DNA of 64,000 nt, taken from contig NZ_JNZS01000024.1 in the NCBI RefSeq assembly GCF_000718515.1, positions 21,446 through 85,445 of the forward strand. The letters are read 5' to 3'. Position numbers and translations under genes: made by a program. The notes under the pieces were generated by a model. That model was not told the origin of the DNA. It saw nothing but the letters and a program-made list of their open reading frames with translations, and made no database searches. The DNA is from Micromonospora parva. GTDB taxonomy: Bacteria; Actinomycetota; Actinomycetes; Mycobacteriales; Micromonosporaceae. Position 1 is the first letter of the stretch. Each line of letters opens with the position of its first letter. Of the stretch, positions 1 to 8,748 are shown in pieces.

Positions 1-99
1 GAAGACGTCGTCGTTGGCGGTCGAGTCGTCATCGGCGGTGTCGGGCAGCCCTTGCGCCTCGGTGTCGGACACGGGGGTCGGGTACTCGTTGTCGCGCAT
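1..99 (-). CDS. DUF5709-like protein, N-terminal fragment
   Basis: An open frame starts with ATG at 99 and runs off the left edge, giving 33 residues that begin MRDNEYPTPVSD and continue with an Asp-rich stretch (ADDDSTANDD). From memory this start is typical of the small acidic actinobacterial DUF5709 proteins, whose function is unknown. The next gene to the right is also on the minus strand and ends 136 bases away. Family assignment rests on the N-terminus only. Confidence 0.6.
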   Translation of the reverse strand, partial: MRDNEYPTPVSDTEAQGLPDTADDDSTANDDVF

Positions 100-235
100 G
101 TCTGATCACTACCCGCTGCCCTCCCGCCGTAACCGGGTGACCCTTCGGCGAAACGGCACCGAACCGGGCGTCGACGGCGAAAGCCCGGGGCCGGCAGCGC
201 GTACCGGCCGGCGAGGTGCGCCGCGATCAGCTTGG

Positions 236-1057
236 TCAGAGGGCCTCGTCGTCCGGGTGCAGCACACACCAGACGACCTTGCCGTCCCCTACGGCGCTGC
301 TGCCCCAGCGACGGGTCACCGTGTCGATCAGCAGCAGGCCCCGGCCGCCGGCCCGGGACGGCGGGGAGATCCCGGCGAACGTCGGCCGGCGCGGGGAGTG
401 GTCGCGAACCGCCAGGTGCAGGGTGGTCTCCTGGGGTGCCAGCCGAACCGTCATCGGGGTCTGGGCATGGGCCACCACGTTGTTGACCATCTCGGTGATG
501 GCGATGCACGCCGGGTCGGCGAGCGTCGGCATGCCCCAGCGCTCGCAACCGGTGTTGACCAGATCGCGGGCCTGCCGGGCGGCTCCCACCGCCGGGGCGA
601 GTTCGGCGGTGAGCACCGCCGCCAGTGGTGTCGTCGCGATGGCGGCCAGCGCGCCGTCGAGCGTCGGCCAGGCCGGCACGCCGTCGAGCGCCGAGTCCGA
701 GTGGGCGGGCCCGGCGGCTGCGGAGTCCGGTTGGGCGGGCCCGGCGGCCGTCGGGTCACACAGCAGCAGATCCGCGGCGGGCCAGTCGGCGACCTCACGG
801 CGAATGTCGGCGAAGATGCCCCGACCGGCCGGCTCGACGAACCGCAGACCGGTCACGTCCGCCACCACGGGGCCGGGGCGGTCCGCGAGGCGGGTGAGCA
901 GGGCGCCGCGTACCGCCTCGGCTCCGGCGGCGTCGAGCACACCGGTCAACCGGACCACCGCCGACGACTCGTCGACTTCCACGAGACAGCTCGCCATGAT
1001 CGCCCCATTGTGCGCGCCGGTGACGGTCGGCGCATTCTGACGCTCGACGTCCGCCAT
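236..1057 (-). CDS. STAS domain plus HATPase anti-sigma-type regulator
   Basis: This 273-residue protein joins an N-terminal STAS-like domain (about residues 24-115, the anti-anti-sigma fold) to a C-terminal GHKL ATPase domain (about 150-273) with an N-box (EMVNNVVAHA) and a glycine box (GGRGLLLI), as in RsbW/SpoIIAB-type anti-sigma factors. The linker carries a near-duplicate decapeptide (AAGPAQPDSA, AAGPAHSDSA). ATG at 1057 overlaps by one base the TGA of the upstream SDR gene, so the two are probably cotranscribed. A longer frame reaching into the SDR gene is an overlap artefact. The likely role is control of a sigma factor or a signalling partner by partner switching. No partner sigma factor is adjacent. 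Confidence 0.75.
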   Translation of the reverse strand: MADVERQNAPTVTGAHNGAIMASCLVEVDESSAVVRLTGVLDAAGAEAVRGALLTRLADRPGPVVADVTGLRFVEPAGRGIFADIRREVADWPAADLLLCDPTAAGPAQPDSAAAGPAHSDSALDGVPAWPTLDGALAAIATTPLAAVLTAELAPAVGAARQARDLVNTGCERWGMPTLADPACIAITEMVNNVVAHAQTPMTVRLAPQETTLHLAVRDHSPRRPTFAGISPPSRAGGRGLLLIDTVTRRWGSSAVGDGKVVWCVLHPDDEAL

Positions 1058-2055
1058 CAGCGGTCCGACCGGGAGCGGCGGTTGATGGCCGCCAGGGTGC
1101 CGACGGCGGTGCCGGCGGCGGCCAGACCGAACGCGGCGGTCATCCGCACCAATTGCCGGCGTCGACCGTGCCAGCCGCCGTCCTGGCGCGCCTGAGCGTC
1201 GGCGTGGAACACGTTGCCGCTGCTGTCCACGCGGGCGCCCGGCCCGAACTGGGTTCGGTGCGCGTACCAGCCGAGGGTGCGCTCCACCAGCGCGGGCGCC
1301 AGCCGCCACTGCAGGCCGATCAACCGGGCCGCGCCACCGGCGTACGCCTCGCGGCGCGGCCGGCGCAGCAGCCGGACGATGGTCTCGGCGACCACCTCCG
1401 GCGGGTAGATCGGAGGCGGCGGCACCAGCTCCCGCCCGCTGTGATTGCCGGTGTGCCGGAAGAACGGGGTGTCGATGGTGGCCGGCAGCACGGTGCAGAC
1501 GGAGATGTGCCCCCGACCGGTGACCCGCAGCTCCTGACGGACGGTGTCGGCCAACCCCCGGATGCCGTGCTTGGTGGCGTTGTACGCAGACTGGTACGGC
1601 ATGGCCACCTCGGCCAGCACCGAGGCGTTGTTGACCAGCACACCGCCACCGGCGGCGCCGAGGTAGGGCAGGGCCGCCTTGATGCCGTGCACCGCCCCGA
1701 GCAGGTTGACCTCCAGCACCCGGCGGAACTCGGCGACCGGGATCTCGTCGAACAGACCCACCGCGCTGACCGCGGCGTTGTTCACCCAGGCGTCGATCCG
1801 ACCGAACTCGGCCACCGCCTGTTCGGCCAGCCGCCGCACCGACTCCAACTCGGTCACGTCGGTCGGTACGACGAGCGCCTGACCGCCCAGCTCCCGGCAG
1901 CGCTGCGCGACCTGTCGCAGGGCCGGCTCACTGCGGGCGGCCAGCACGACGGCGGCACCCCGGCGGGCCAGTGCGTAGGCGGTCGCCGTGCCGATCCCGC
2001 TGGACGCGCCGGTGATCACCACGGTCGAATCGTCGAGACTGCGGGTCAGCGGCAT
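1057..2055 (-). CDS. SDR family oxidoreductase
   Basis: A classical short-chain dehydrogenase/reductase of 332 residues. It has the nucleotide-binding TGASSGIG motif near the N-terminus, an NNA motif and the catalytic YNATK (YxxxK). The family uses NAD(P)H; the substrate cannot be read from sequence. After the catalytic core there is a 70-80 residue extension ending in a hydrophobic segment (AAFGLAAAGTAVGTLAAI) and basic residues, suggesting membrane tethering at the C-terminus. The start is uncertain: ATG at 2055 keeps the conserved N-terminus, while GTG at 2088 would add 11 residues; neither has a strong ribosome binding site. It overlaps the STAS/ATPase gene by one base. Confidence 0.85.
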   Translation of the reverse strand: MPLTRSLDDSTVVITGASSGIGTATAYALARRGAAVVLAARSEPALRQVAQRCRELGGQALVVPTDVTELESVRRLAEQAVAEFGRIDAWVNNAAVSAVGLFDEIPVAEFRRVLEVNLLGAVHGIKAALPYLGAAGGGVLVNNASVLAEVAMPYQSAYNATKHGIRGLADTVRQELRVTGRGHISVCTVLPATIDTPFFRHTGNHSGRELVPPPPIYPPEVVAETIVRLLRRPRREAYAGGAARLIGLQWRLAPALVERTLGWYAHRTQFGPGARVDSSGNVFHADAQARQDGGWHGRRRQLVRMTAAFGLAAAGTAVGTLAAINRRSRSDR

Positions 2056-2279
2056 TCCTGAGCGGTACCCCCGGCCGGACCTGGTCACACCAGCGACAGG
2101 TTGTCGATCACCGTCGAATCGTGCGGTCGGGTGTCACCTGTGCTTGCTGTGGCGCAAGTGTCGGTGGCAGTCGGGCGGACTCTTCCTGATCTGCCAGGTT
2201 TCGACTCAGCGTCGCGGGGTTAATGGGACGCTCTGACCGGGAGGACCACCGCCGAGGAAAGATCGCAGGGAGGTGACCC

Positions 2280-3479
2280 ATGCGCGTCGGCCTCGTCTGC
2301 GCGCACGCCAGCTCATACCGCCACGCCGACGGCCCACCGGTCGGCACTCGACAGCACATCGCCAGGGTCGCCGCGGAACTGACCGAGCGGGGCCATGACG
2401 TCCGGCTCTACGTCCGCCGGGACGACCCGGCGCTGCCGGCGACGATGAACGTCGACGGCTACCAGGTGCACCACGTGCCGGCCGGCCCGCCCACCGCACT
2501 ACCCACCGCCGAGCTGATCCCGTACGTGACGGAGGTCGGCCGTTGGCTGGCCGACGAGTGGTCCGGTGCCTGGCGGCCCGAGGTGGTGCACGGGCACTAC
2601 TGGGTCGGCGGCCTGGCCGCCGCACACGCCGTTCGGGAGACCGACATCCCGGTGGTGCAGACGTTCCACTCGCTCGGCGTCGAGCAGCTGCGTCACCTGG
2701 GCGGTCACTACGACGGGCCGGGACAGCGGATCACGCTGGAACGCGCGCTGACCCGGGCCGTCGACATCGCCGTGGCCCAGTCCAACGACGAGGTCGACGA
2801 GCTGACCCGGATGGGTCTGCAACGCAGCTCGGTCGCGTTGGTGCCGGCCGGCGTCGACATCGACCTGTTCCATCCCGACGGCGAGGCCGCGCCGCGCGAA
2901 CAGCGGCCTCGCATCCTCTCGGTGGGTTCGCTCGCCGCCGGGCACGGCCAGGAGGACCTGATCCGGGCGATGCGGCTGGTCGGCGACGCCGAGTTGGTGA
3001 TCGCCGGTGGGCCGCCGGCCGACCAGTTGGCCAACCACGCGGAGGCGCGCCGGCTGCGCGAGCTGGCCGAACAGATCGGCGTCGTCGACCAGGTGCGGCT
3101 CGTCGGGGCGGTGCCGCACGACCAGATGGCCACCTGGTACCGGTCGGCGGACGTGGTCGCCTGCACGCCGCACTACTCCTCGGCCGGGCGGGTCTCGCTG
3201 GAGGCGATGGCCTGCGGGGTGCCGGTGATCGGCTACGCGATGGGCGGCCTGGCGGACGCCGTCGTCGACGAGGTCACCGGCCGCCTGGTGCCTCCTGGTG
3301 ACGTACGCGCGCTCGGCGTGTCGCTGCGCCGGCTGCTCGCCGACAACGCCGGCCGGTTCGCGTACGGACACGCCGCGGTGGACCGGGTGCGCAGCAGCTA
3401 CACCTGGGAGCGGACCGCCGGTGCGTTGGAGCGTCTCTACGAGCGGGTGGTGAGCCGGCGCAAGCCGGTCGAGGCCTGA
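2280..3479 (+). CDS. Glycosyltransferase family 4 (GT-B)
   Basis: A 399-residue retaining GT-B glycosyltransferase. The N-terminal acceptor half begins MRVGLVCAHASSY and contains GTRQHIARVAAELTERGHDV. The C-terminal donor half has the GT4 signature around SAGRVSLEAMACGVPVIGY, with the conserved glutamate, followed by GGLADAV. It most likely transfers a sugar from a nucleotide donor in the cytoplasm to a lipid or small-molecule acceptor. A strong ribosome binding site (AGGGAGGTGA) stands just before the ATG. It is monocistronic, with a convergent neighbour. It is related to MshA and other GT4 enzymes, but the acceptor is unknown. Confidence 0.85.
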   Translation: MRVGLVCAHASSYRHADGPPVGTRQHIARVAAELTERGHDVRLYVRRDDPALPATMNVDGYQVHHVPAGPPTALPTAELIPYVTEVGRWLADEWSGAWRPEVVHGHYWVGGLAAAHAVRETDIPVVQTFHSLGVEQLRHLGGHYDGPGQRITLERALTRAVDIAVAQSNDEVDELTRMGLQRSSVALVPAGVDIDLFHPDGEAAPREQRPRILSVGSLAAGHGQEDLIRAMRLVGDAELVIAGGPPADQLANHAEARRLRELAEQIGVVDQVRLVGAVPHDQMATWYRSADVVACTPHYSSAGRVSLEAMACGVPVIGYAMGGLADAVVDEVTGRLVPPGDVRALGVSLRRLLADNAGRFAYGHAAVDRVRSSYTWERTAGALERLYERVVSRRKPVEA

Positions 3480-3493
3480 GCGGGGCGGTGCCG

Positions 3494-3516
3494 CGACACC
3501 CGCGGGCGCGGTGTCG
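3494..3516. terminator. Hairpin between convergent genes
   Basis: CGACACC and GGTGTCG form a 7-bp stem, extendable with flanking GC, between the 3' ends of the glycosyltransferase and the EamA-like gene. It lacks a clear T-tract, as is common in actinomycetes. Confidence 0.45.
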
Positions 3517-3545
3517 GCCCGCCCGGCCGGGCCAGCGGCGGCCGG

Positions 3546-4433
3546 TCAGCCGGTCCGGCCGGCACCGACCATGGCGGGGTCCCGCCGGGGCGCCACCGAA
3601 CGGTGCTGCTGCGGTTCGGCGTACCGGGTCAGGCCGATCACCGCGGCCAGGGTGACCAGGAAGCCGGCCGCGGCCAGCCACTCCCGCCCCGGCCAGATCT
3701 TGTCGTTGAGCAGCAGCAGACCGACGATCGCGGCCGGCACCGCCCCGGCGGCGTCCATCGCGGCGACAGCGGCGGTCGTCGAGCCACGCTGCATGGCCAG
3801 ACCGAGCAGCAGCTGACCGACGATCGAGTGGACGATCAGCAGGTAGAACAACGGGTTGACGAGGAACGCCTCGGCGGACGGCGCGGACGCCAGAGGCCGG
3901 GCGGCGACAGCGGCCGAGCTGAACGCCAGCCCGGCCAGGGAGCCGAGGGCCACCGAACCCGGTGCCCCGTGCAGCCGTACGGCGAAGACACCGAGCACCG
4001 CGATCACCCCGAGCGCCACCAGCAGGGCTATCGAACCGGCGGTGCCGAGCTGCTTCGACGGTGCCGGCCGGGCGGACAGCACCAGCGCGGTGATCCCCGC
4101 GAAGAGCAACGCCAGCAGCACCACCTCCGCCGCCGGCAGCCGCCACTTCAACACCAGCACCCCGAGGATGGCGGTCACCCCGAGCCCGGCGGCCACGCTG
4201 GCCTGCACGAGGAACAGCGGCAGGTCCCGTCGGGCCAGGAAGGCGAGCACGAAGCCGCCGATCTGACAGCCCAGGCCGACCAGGTACGTCCGATGCCCGG
4301 CGAGGCGCAGCAGCAGACCCGGATCGAAGGTGTGGTGGACAGTGGTGCGGGCCGCCGCCACCGACTGGAGCAGGTTGGCGAAGCCGTACGCGACGATCAT
4401 CGCCGCGAGGAAGCACCAGCCGGAGGAGACCAC
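3546..4433 (-). CDS. EamA/DMT-like multidrug or metabolite transporter
   Basis: A 295-residue integral membrane protein with about nine or ten hydrophobic helices and two similar halves, as in the drug/metabolite transporter (DMT, EamA-like) superfamily. It ends with a basic cytoplasmic tail. The substrate is unknown. The chosen start is GTG at 4433; no better in-frame ATG lies between it and the upstream hisN stop, 26 bases away. It is probably the last gene of an aroA-rsgA-hisN run. Confidence 0.75.
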   Translation of the reverse strand: MVSSGWCFLAAMIVAYGFANLLQSVAAARTTVHHTFDPGLLLRLAGHRTYLVGLGCQIGGFVLAFLARRDLPLFLVQASVAAGLGVTAILGVLVLKWRLPAAEVVLLALLFAGITALVLSARPAPSKQLGTAGSIALLVALGVIAVLGVFAVRLHGAPGSVALGSLAGLAFSSAAVAARPLASAPSAEAFLVNPLFYLLIVHSIVGQLLLGLAMQRGSTTAAVAAMDAAGAVPAAIVGLLLLNDKIWPGREWLAAAGFLVTLAAVIGLTRYAEPQQHRSVAPRRDPAMVGAGRTG

Positions 4434-4459
4434 CTGGCGAGGATAGAGGTTGCCGGGGG

Positions 4460-5278
4460 TCAGCGCGCGGCTGGTCGATCGAGGCGGGTGAGGATGTCGG
4501 CGTGCAGCACACCGTTGGTGGCCACCACGCTGCTGTCGGTGCCCGGGGCGCCCGCCGGGGCCGGTCGACCGGACAGATCAGTGACCGTGCCACCCGCCTC
4601 CGTGATGATCGGCACCAGCGCCGCCACGTCCCACAGCGACAGCTCCGGCTCGGCCATCACATCCAGTGCCCCCTCGGCCAACAGCATGTAGCCGTAGAAG
4701 TCGCCGTACGCCCGGCTGCGCCAGCTGTCCCGCATCAGGTCGAGCACCGCGTCGAGCCGGCCGGCCTGCTCCCACCCGTCCAGTGAGGAGTAGCAGAAGC
4801 TGGCGTCCGCGACCCCGCGCACCGCTGACACACCGATCCGTTCGCCAGCCGTGGGGCCCGGCCCGGCGTACGCGCCCGCGCCCGCGCTGGCCCACCAGCG
4901 TCGTCCGAGCGCCGGTGCGGACACCACGCCGACCGCCGGCCGGTCGCCGTCGTAGAGCGCGATCAGGGTGGCCCAGATCGGCACGCCCCGGACGAAGTTC
5001 TTGGTGCCGTCGATCGGGTCGATGATCCACCGGCGGCCGTTCGCGTCGGCGGACGGCTGTGCGCCGTACTCCTCACCGAGCAGCCCGTCGGCCGGCCGGT
5101 GCTCGGTCAGCAGGGCGCGGATCTCCCGCTCCACAGCGGTGTCCGCGTCGGAGACCGGCGTCAGGTCGGGCTTCGCCTCGACGCGCAGGTCGAGCGCGCG
5201 GAACCGGGCCGTGGCGATGGCGTCGGCCCGATCGGCGAGCAGGTGGGCGAGGGCGAGGTCGTCGGCGTACCCGGTCAT
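4460..5278 (-). CDS. hisN: Histidinol-phosphatase, inositol monophosphatase type
   Basis: A 272-residue member of the Mg2+-dependent inositol-monophosphatase family. It carries the metal-binding glutamates of GEEYG, the signature DPIDGTKNF and the C-terminal WDVAA motif. In actinobacteria this subtype is HisN, which removes phosphate from L-histidinol phosphate in histidine synthesis. An inositol or fructose-bisphosphate phosphatase activity is a possible alternative. ATG at 5278 lies 29 bases after the rsgA stop. The arrangement rsgA-hisN next to aroA is common in actinobacteria. Confidence 0.85.
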   Translation of the reverse strand: MTGYADDLALAHLLADRADAIATARFRALDLRVEAKPDLTPVSDADTAVEREIRALLTEHRPADGLLGEEYGAQPSADANGRRWIIDPIDGTKNFVRGVPIWATLIALYDGDRPAVGVVSAPALGRRWWASAGAGAYAGPGPTAGERIGVSAVRGVADASFCYSSLDGWEQAGRLDAVLDLMRDSWRSRAYGDFYGYMLLAEGALDVMAEPELSLWDVAALVPIITEAGGTVTDLSGRPAPAGAPGTDSSVVATNGVLHADILTRLDRPAAR

Positions 5279-5306
5279 CCCGGCAACCTAGCCCACGCCC
5301 GTCGGG

Positions 5307-6467
5307 TCACTCGTCGGGCCCGCGCCGGTCACCCTCGCCCGGCCCGCGCTGGTCACTGTCGCCGCGCGAGTCACCCTCGCCGGCGCGGGAGGCGAGCAAC
5401 CGGCGGTACGAGGCCAGCCGGCGCGGGTCCGCCTTACCGGCGGCCACCCAGGCGTCCAGCCCACACTCGGCCTCGTCGGCCGTGTGCGGGCAGTTCGGTG
5501 GGCAGTCGACGGTGCCCTCGACCAGGTCCGGAAAGCCGTGCAGCAGGCTGTCGGCCGAAACGTGCGCCAACCCGAAGCTGCGGATCCCGGGGGTGTCGAT
5601 GATCCAACCCGGGTCCGTGTCGACCCCGGGCACCGGTGGCAGCCGCAGCGCCACCGCGCTGGTCGAGGTGTGCCGGCCCCGGCCGATCGCGCTGACCACG
5701 CCGACCGCGCGCAGCGCGTCCGGCACGAGCCGGTTGACGAGCGTCGACTTGCCCACCCCGGAGTGTCCGACCAGCACCGACACCTTGCCGCTCAACAGCG
5801 CGCGGAGCGCGTCGAGGTCGGAGTCGGGGCGGTTGAGCACGTACGGCAACTCCAACTCGGTGTAGTAGCCCAGCACCTCCTCCGGCCCGGCCAGGTCGGC
5901 CTTGGTGAGGCAGAGCAGCGGCTCGACGTCCGCGTCGTACGCGGCCACCAGGCAACGGTCGATGAACCCGGTACGCGGCGGCGGGTCGGCCAACGCGCTC
6001 ACGATCACCAACTGGTCGGCGTTGGCCACCACCACGCGTTCCAGCCGACCCTCGGCGGTGGTCTCGTCGTCGTCGGCGGTGCGCCGCAGCACCGAGCGGC
6101 GCTCGGCGATCCGGACGATGCGGGCGAGTGCGCCCTCCGCGCCGGACGTGTCGCCGACCAGGCTGACCCGGTCACCCACCACCACCGACTTGCGGCCCAG
6201 CTCGCGGGCCCGCATGGCGGTGACAGTGGGCAGCTCGGCGCCGACCACGCCGCGCTCGGCCCCGGACAGCACGCAGGTGTAGCGCCCCCGGTCGACGGCG
6301 ATGACGAACCCGTCGACCGCGTCGGCGTGCTGCGGGCGGGTGCGCGTACGCGGGCGTGACGACTTACCGGGCCGGACCCGTACGTCGTCCTCGTCGTACT
6401 CCCGCCGTTTGGTCGCCAGGACCTTCCTCCGTCGCGTCAGCTCTTGCCGGTCACCATCGCTGACCAT
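5307..6467 (-). CDS. rsgA: Ribosome small-subunit GTPase RsgA
   Basis: A circularly permuted GTPase of about 386 residues. It has an N-terminal OB-fold, the G4 motif TKAD before the P-loop GHSGVGKST, and a C-terminal zinc-binding CPPNCPHTADEAEC. It acts in late 30S ribosomal subunit maturation. The start is ambiguous. ATG at 6467 overlaps the end of aroA by 31 bases, but the clear Shine-Dalgarno sequence GGAGG lies after the aroA stop and is correctly spaced only from a CTG at 6419 (reading L-A-T-K-R-R-E-Y). The C-terminal tail is a low-complexity Gly/Asp/Arg repeat. Confidence 0.93.
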   Translation of the reverse strand: MVSDGDRQELTRRRKVLATKRREYDEDDVRVRPGKSSRPRTRTRPQHADAVDGFVIAVDRGRYTCVLSGAERGVVGAELPTVTAMRARELGRKSVVVGDRVSLVGDTSGAEGALARIVRIAERRSVLRRTADDDETTAEGRLERVVVANADQLVIVSALADPPPRTGFIDRCLVAAYDADVEPLLCLTKADLAGPEEVLGYYTELELPYVLNRPDSDLDALRALLSGKVSVLVGHSGVGKSTLVNRLVPDALRAVGVVSAIGRGRHTSTSAVALRLPPVPGVDTDPGWIIDTPGIRSFGLAHVSADSLLHGFPDLVEGTVDCPPNCPHTADEAECGLDAWVAAGKADPRRLASYRRLLASRAGEGDSRGDSDQRGPGEGDRRGPDE

Positions 6468-7738
6468 AGTGCCGGGAACTCGGGCATCGTCTTGGAGGTA
6501 CACCCCACGTCGTCCACCTCGATGCCCGGAACGGCGAGCCCGGCCACCGCGGCGGCGTGCGCCATCCGGTGGTCGTGGTAGGTGCGGAAGAGCCCGCCGC
6601 GCAGCGGACGGGGCCGGATCTCCAACCCGTCGGGGGTCTCGGTGATGTCCGCGCCGAGCCCGCCGAACTCCCGCGTGAGCGCGGCGAGCCGGTCGGTCTC
6701 GTGGCCCCGGATGTGCCCGACGCCGGTGAAGACCGACGGTGAGTCGGCCAGCAGGGCCAGCGCGGTCAGCACGAGGGTCAGCTCGCCGACGTCGGACAGG
6801 TCGGCGGTCAGACCGTGCACCACGCCGGTGCCGCGCACGGTCAGCCCGTCGGTGGAGAGGCTGACCTCGCCGCCCATCCGTTGCAGCAGCGAGCGGAGCT
6901 GCTCGACCGGCTGGGCGCTGCTGTGCGGCCAGCCCTGCAGGGTCACCTCACCGCCGGTGACCAGGGCGGCGGCGAAGAACGGCACGGCGCCGGAGAGATC
7001 CGGCTCGACGTCCCAGCCGCGCCCGGTGAGCGGGCCGGGCTCGACGGTCCAGACATCGGGGGTGCTGTCGTCGACCGCCGCGCCGGCGGCCCGGAGCATC
7101 TGCACCGTCATCCGCAGGTGCGGCGCGGACGGCACCGGCGGGCCGACGTGGCGCACCACGACGCCCCGGTCGAAGCGCGGGGCGGCCAGCAACAGCCCGG
7201 AGACGAGCTGGCTGGAGGCGGACGCGTCGATCACCACCTCGCCCCCGGTGACCCGGCCGGTGCCGAGCACGGTCAGCGGCAGGCTGCCGGTGCCGGTGAC
7301 GTCGATCCGGACGCCCAGCGAGCGCAGCGCGTCGACCAGCGGGCCCAGCGGCCGGGTGCGGACGTACGGGTCGCCGTCGAAGCTGACCTGCCCGTCGGCC
7401 AGGCCCGCCACCGGTGGCACGAACCGCATCACGGTGCCGGCCAGCCCGACGTCGACGTGGGCGGGGCCGACCAGGGGGTGCGGTCGGACCAGCCAGCGCT
7501 CGTCGTCGCTGATCGACACGTGCGCGCCCATCGCCCGCAGGCCGGCGGCCATCAACTCGGTGTCCCGGGCGCGCAGCGGCCGGGCCAGCGTCGACGGGCC
7601 GGCAGCCAGCGCGCTGAGCACCAGGGCGCGGGCCGTCATCGATTTGGAACCGGGCAGGCGCAACGTCGCTGCCACCGGGTCGGATGCGGTCGGTGCGGTC
7701 CACGGCTGCGGCGGCCGGGTCGCTGTCAGGTTCCCCAC
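6437..7738 (-). CDS. aroA: 3-phosphoshikimate 1-carboxyvinyltransferase (EPSP synthase)
   Basis: A 433-residue enzyme that transfers enolpyruvyl from PEP to shikimate-3-phosphate in aromatic amino acid synthesis. LPGSKSMTARALVLSA near the N-terminus is the substrate-binding signature, and HDHRMAHAAAVAGL near the C-terminus is also typical. GTG at 7738 gives the usual family length; upstream codons in the same frame belong to the divergent promoter region. The SRAP gene is divergent, 103 bases away, and rsgA overlaps at the 3' end, so aroA-rsgA are translationally linked. Confidence 0.95.
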   Translation of the reverse strand: MGNLTATRPPQPWTAPTASDPVAATLRLPGSKSMTARALVLSALAAGPSTLARPLRARDTELMAAGLRAMGAHVSISDDERWLVRPHPLVGPAHVDVGLAGTVMRFVPPVAGLADGQVSFDGDPYVRTRPLGPLVDALRSLGVRIDVTGTGSLPLTVLGTGRVTGGEVVIDASASSQLVSGLLLAAPRFDRGVVVRHVGPPVPSAPHLRMTVQMLRAAGAAVDDSTPDVWTVEPGPLTGRGWDVEPDLSGAVPFFAAALVTGGEVTLQGWPHSSAQPVEQLRSLLQRMGGEVSLSTDGLTVRGTGVVHGLTADLSDVGELTLVLTALALLADSPSVFTGVGHIRGHETDRLAALTREFGGLGADITETPDGLEIRPRPLRGGLFRTYHDHRMAHAAAVAGLAVPGIEVDDVGCTSKTMPEFPALWSAMVTGKS

Positions 7739-7841
7739 GGTTACATTCTGCCGTGTCGTCGGGGGTCCGGCGGCACCCGGCGCTCGTACTCCCGGTTGGC
7801 GGGACAGCCGACAGCGCCCCCGACGCGTTAGCGTGTGCCCC

Positions 7842-8552
7842 ATGTGCGGCAGGTACGCGACGACCCGGAGCTCCGGCGAGCTGAGCGCGCTGTTCGAGTC
7901 GTCCGACGACTCCGACGGCCTGGTCCGCGCCGATCACAACGTCGCGCCCACCGACCCGGTGCCGCTGGTCCGGCTCAGCCCGGAGGGGCACCGCAGCCTC
8001 TGTGTCGGCCGCTGGGGTCTGTTGCCGCACTGGTCCCGGTCCGCCTCGGCGGCGGCCCGCATGATCAACGCGCGGGCGGAGACGGTGGCCACCAGCCGGG
8101 CGTACGCGGGCTCCTTCGCCCGTCGTCGCTGCCTGGTCCCGGCCGACGGCTGGTACGAGTGGGTCCGGCTGCCCGATGGTGGCCGCCAGGCGTACTTCAT
8201 GACCCCCCGGGACGGTTCGGTGCTCGCCCTGGCCGGCATCTGGTCGGTCTGGGAGTCCGACGCCGAGACCCGGCTCACCTTCAGCGTGCTGACGACCGCG
8301 GCGCTCGGCGACCTGACCGAGGTGCACGACCGGATGCCGGTGCTGCTGCCAGCGGAGCGTTGGTCGTCGTGGTTGGCCCCGACGGACGAGCCGGAGCGGC
8401 TGCTCAGCCCGGCGTCGGCGGAGCAGTTGGCGGGGTTGGAGATCCGCCCGGTGGGCGCGGCGGTGGGAGACGTCCGCAACGACGGGCCGCACCTGACCGC
8501 CCGGGTGCCGGTGGCGCCAACGGTGACGCCGCAGGAGTTGACCCTTTTCTGA
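7842..8552 (+). CDS. SRAP domain abasic-site shielding protein (HMCES/YedK)
   Basis: A 236-residue SRAP protein. The start MCGRYATT places the catalytic cysteine at position 2. NVAPTDPVPLV, INARAET, the WYEW motif and VHDRMPVLL, with its active-site histidine, follow. Members form a reversible DNA-protein crosslink with abasic sites in single-stranded DNA and protect it from cleavage. The ATG is fixed because Met must be removed to expose Cys2. It is divergent from aroA, the same neighbour arrangement as in mycobacteria. Confidence 0.93.
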   Translation: MCGRYATTRSSGELSALFESSDDSDGLVRADHNVAPTDPVPLVRLSPEGHRSLCVGRWGLLPHWSRSASAAARMINARAETVATSRAYAGSFARRRCLVPADGWYEWVRLPDGGRQAYFMTPRDGSVLALAGIWSVWESDAETRLTFSVLTTAALGDLTEVHDRMPVLLPAERWSSWLAPTDEPERLLSPASAEQLAGLEIRPVGAAVGDVRNDGPHLTARVPVAPTVTPQELTLF

Positions 8553-8637
8553 CGCTGTCGCGCATCGTTGGCCGCCGATTTGCCAGGGTTCCGCGTGATT
8601 CGTCTCCCGACTGTTCAGTCAGGTTCCCGGCAGACAC

Positions 8638-8666
8638 TTGTCCCGATGTTGCGAAGTGCGATAGAA
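8638..8666 (+). promoter_or_regulatory. Candidate promoter of the WhiB gene
   Basis: TTGTCC at 8638-8643 and ATAGAA at 8661-8666 are separated by 17 bases, 83 bases before the WhiB start codon. The intervening leader carries no convincing uORF. A small GACTG-TT-CAGTC palindrome (8609-8620) lies just upstream. Confidence 0.4.
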
Positions 8667-8748
8667 CACAGCGCCGGTAGTGGACATCGATTCGCACGGG
8701 GCGGACGACGTCCACCGATTTTGCCGGTCCCACGGGGGAGGTGGGCGG

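Noticed and set aside
14..1195. Long plus-strand open frame across the STAS/ATPase gene
   Set aside because: It is a GC-driven shadow: no family resemblance, Arg/Gly/Pro-rich composition, and the opposite strand has clear domains.
8680..8748. N-terminal extension of the WhiB protein
   Set aside because: No ribosome binding site upstream of 8680, whereas ATG at 8749 has GGGAGGTGG; the extension is unlike Wbl proteins.
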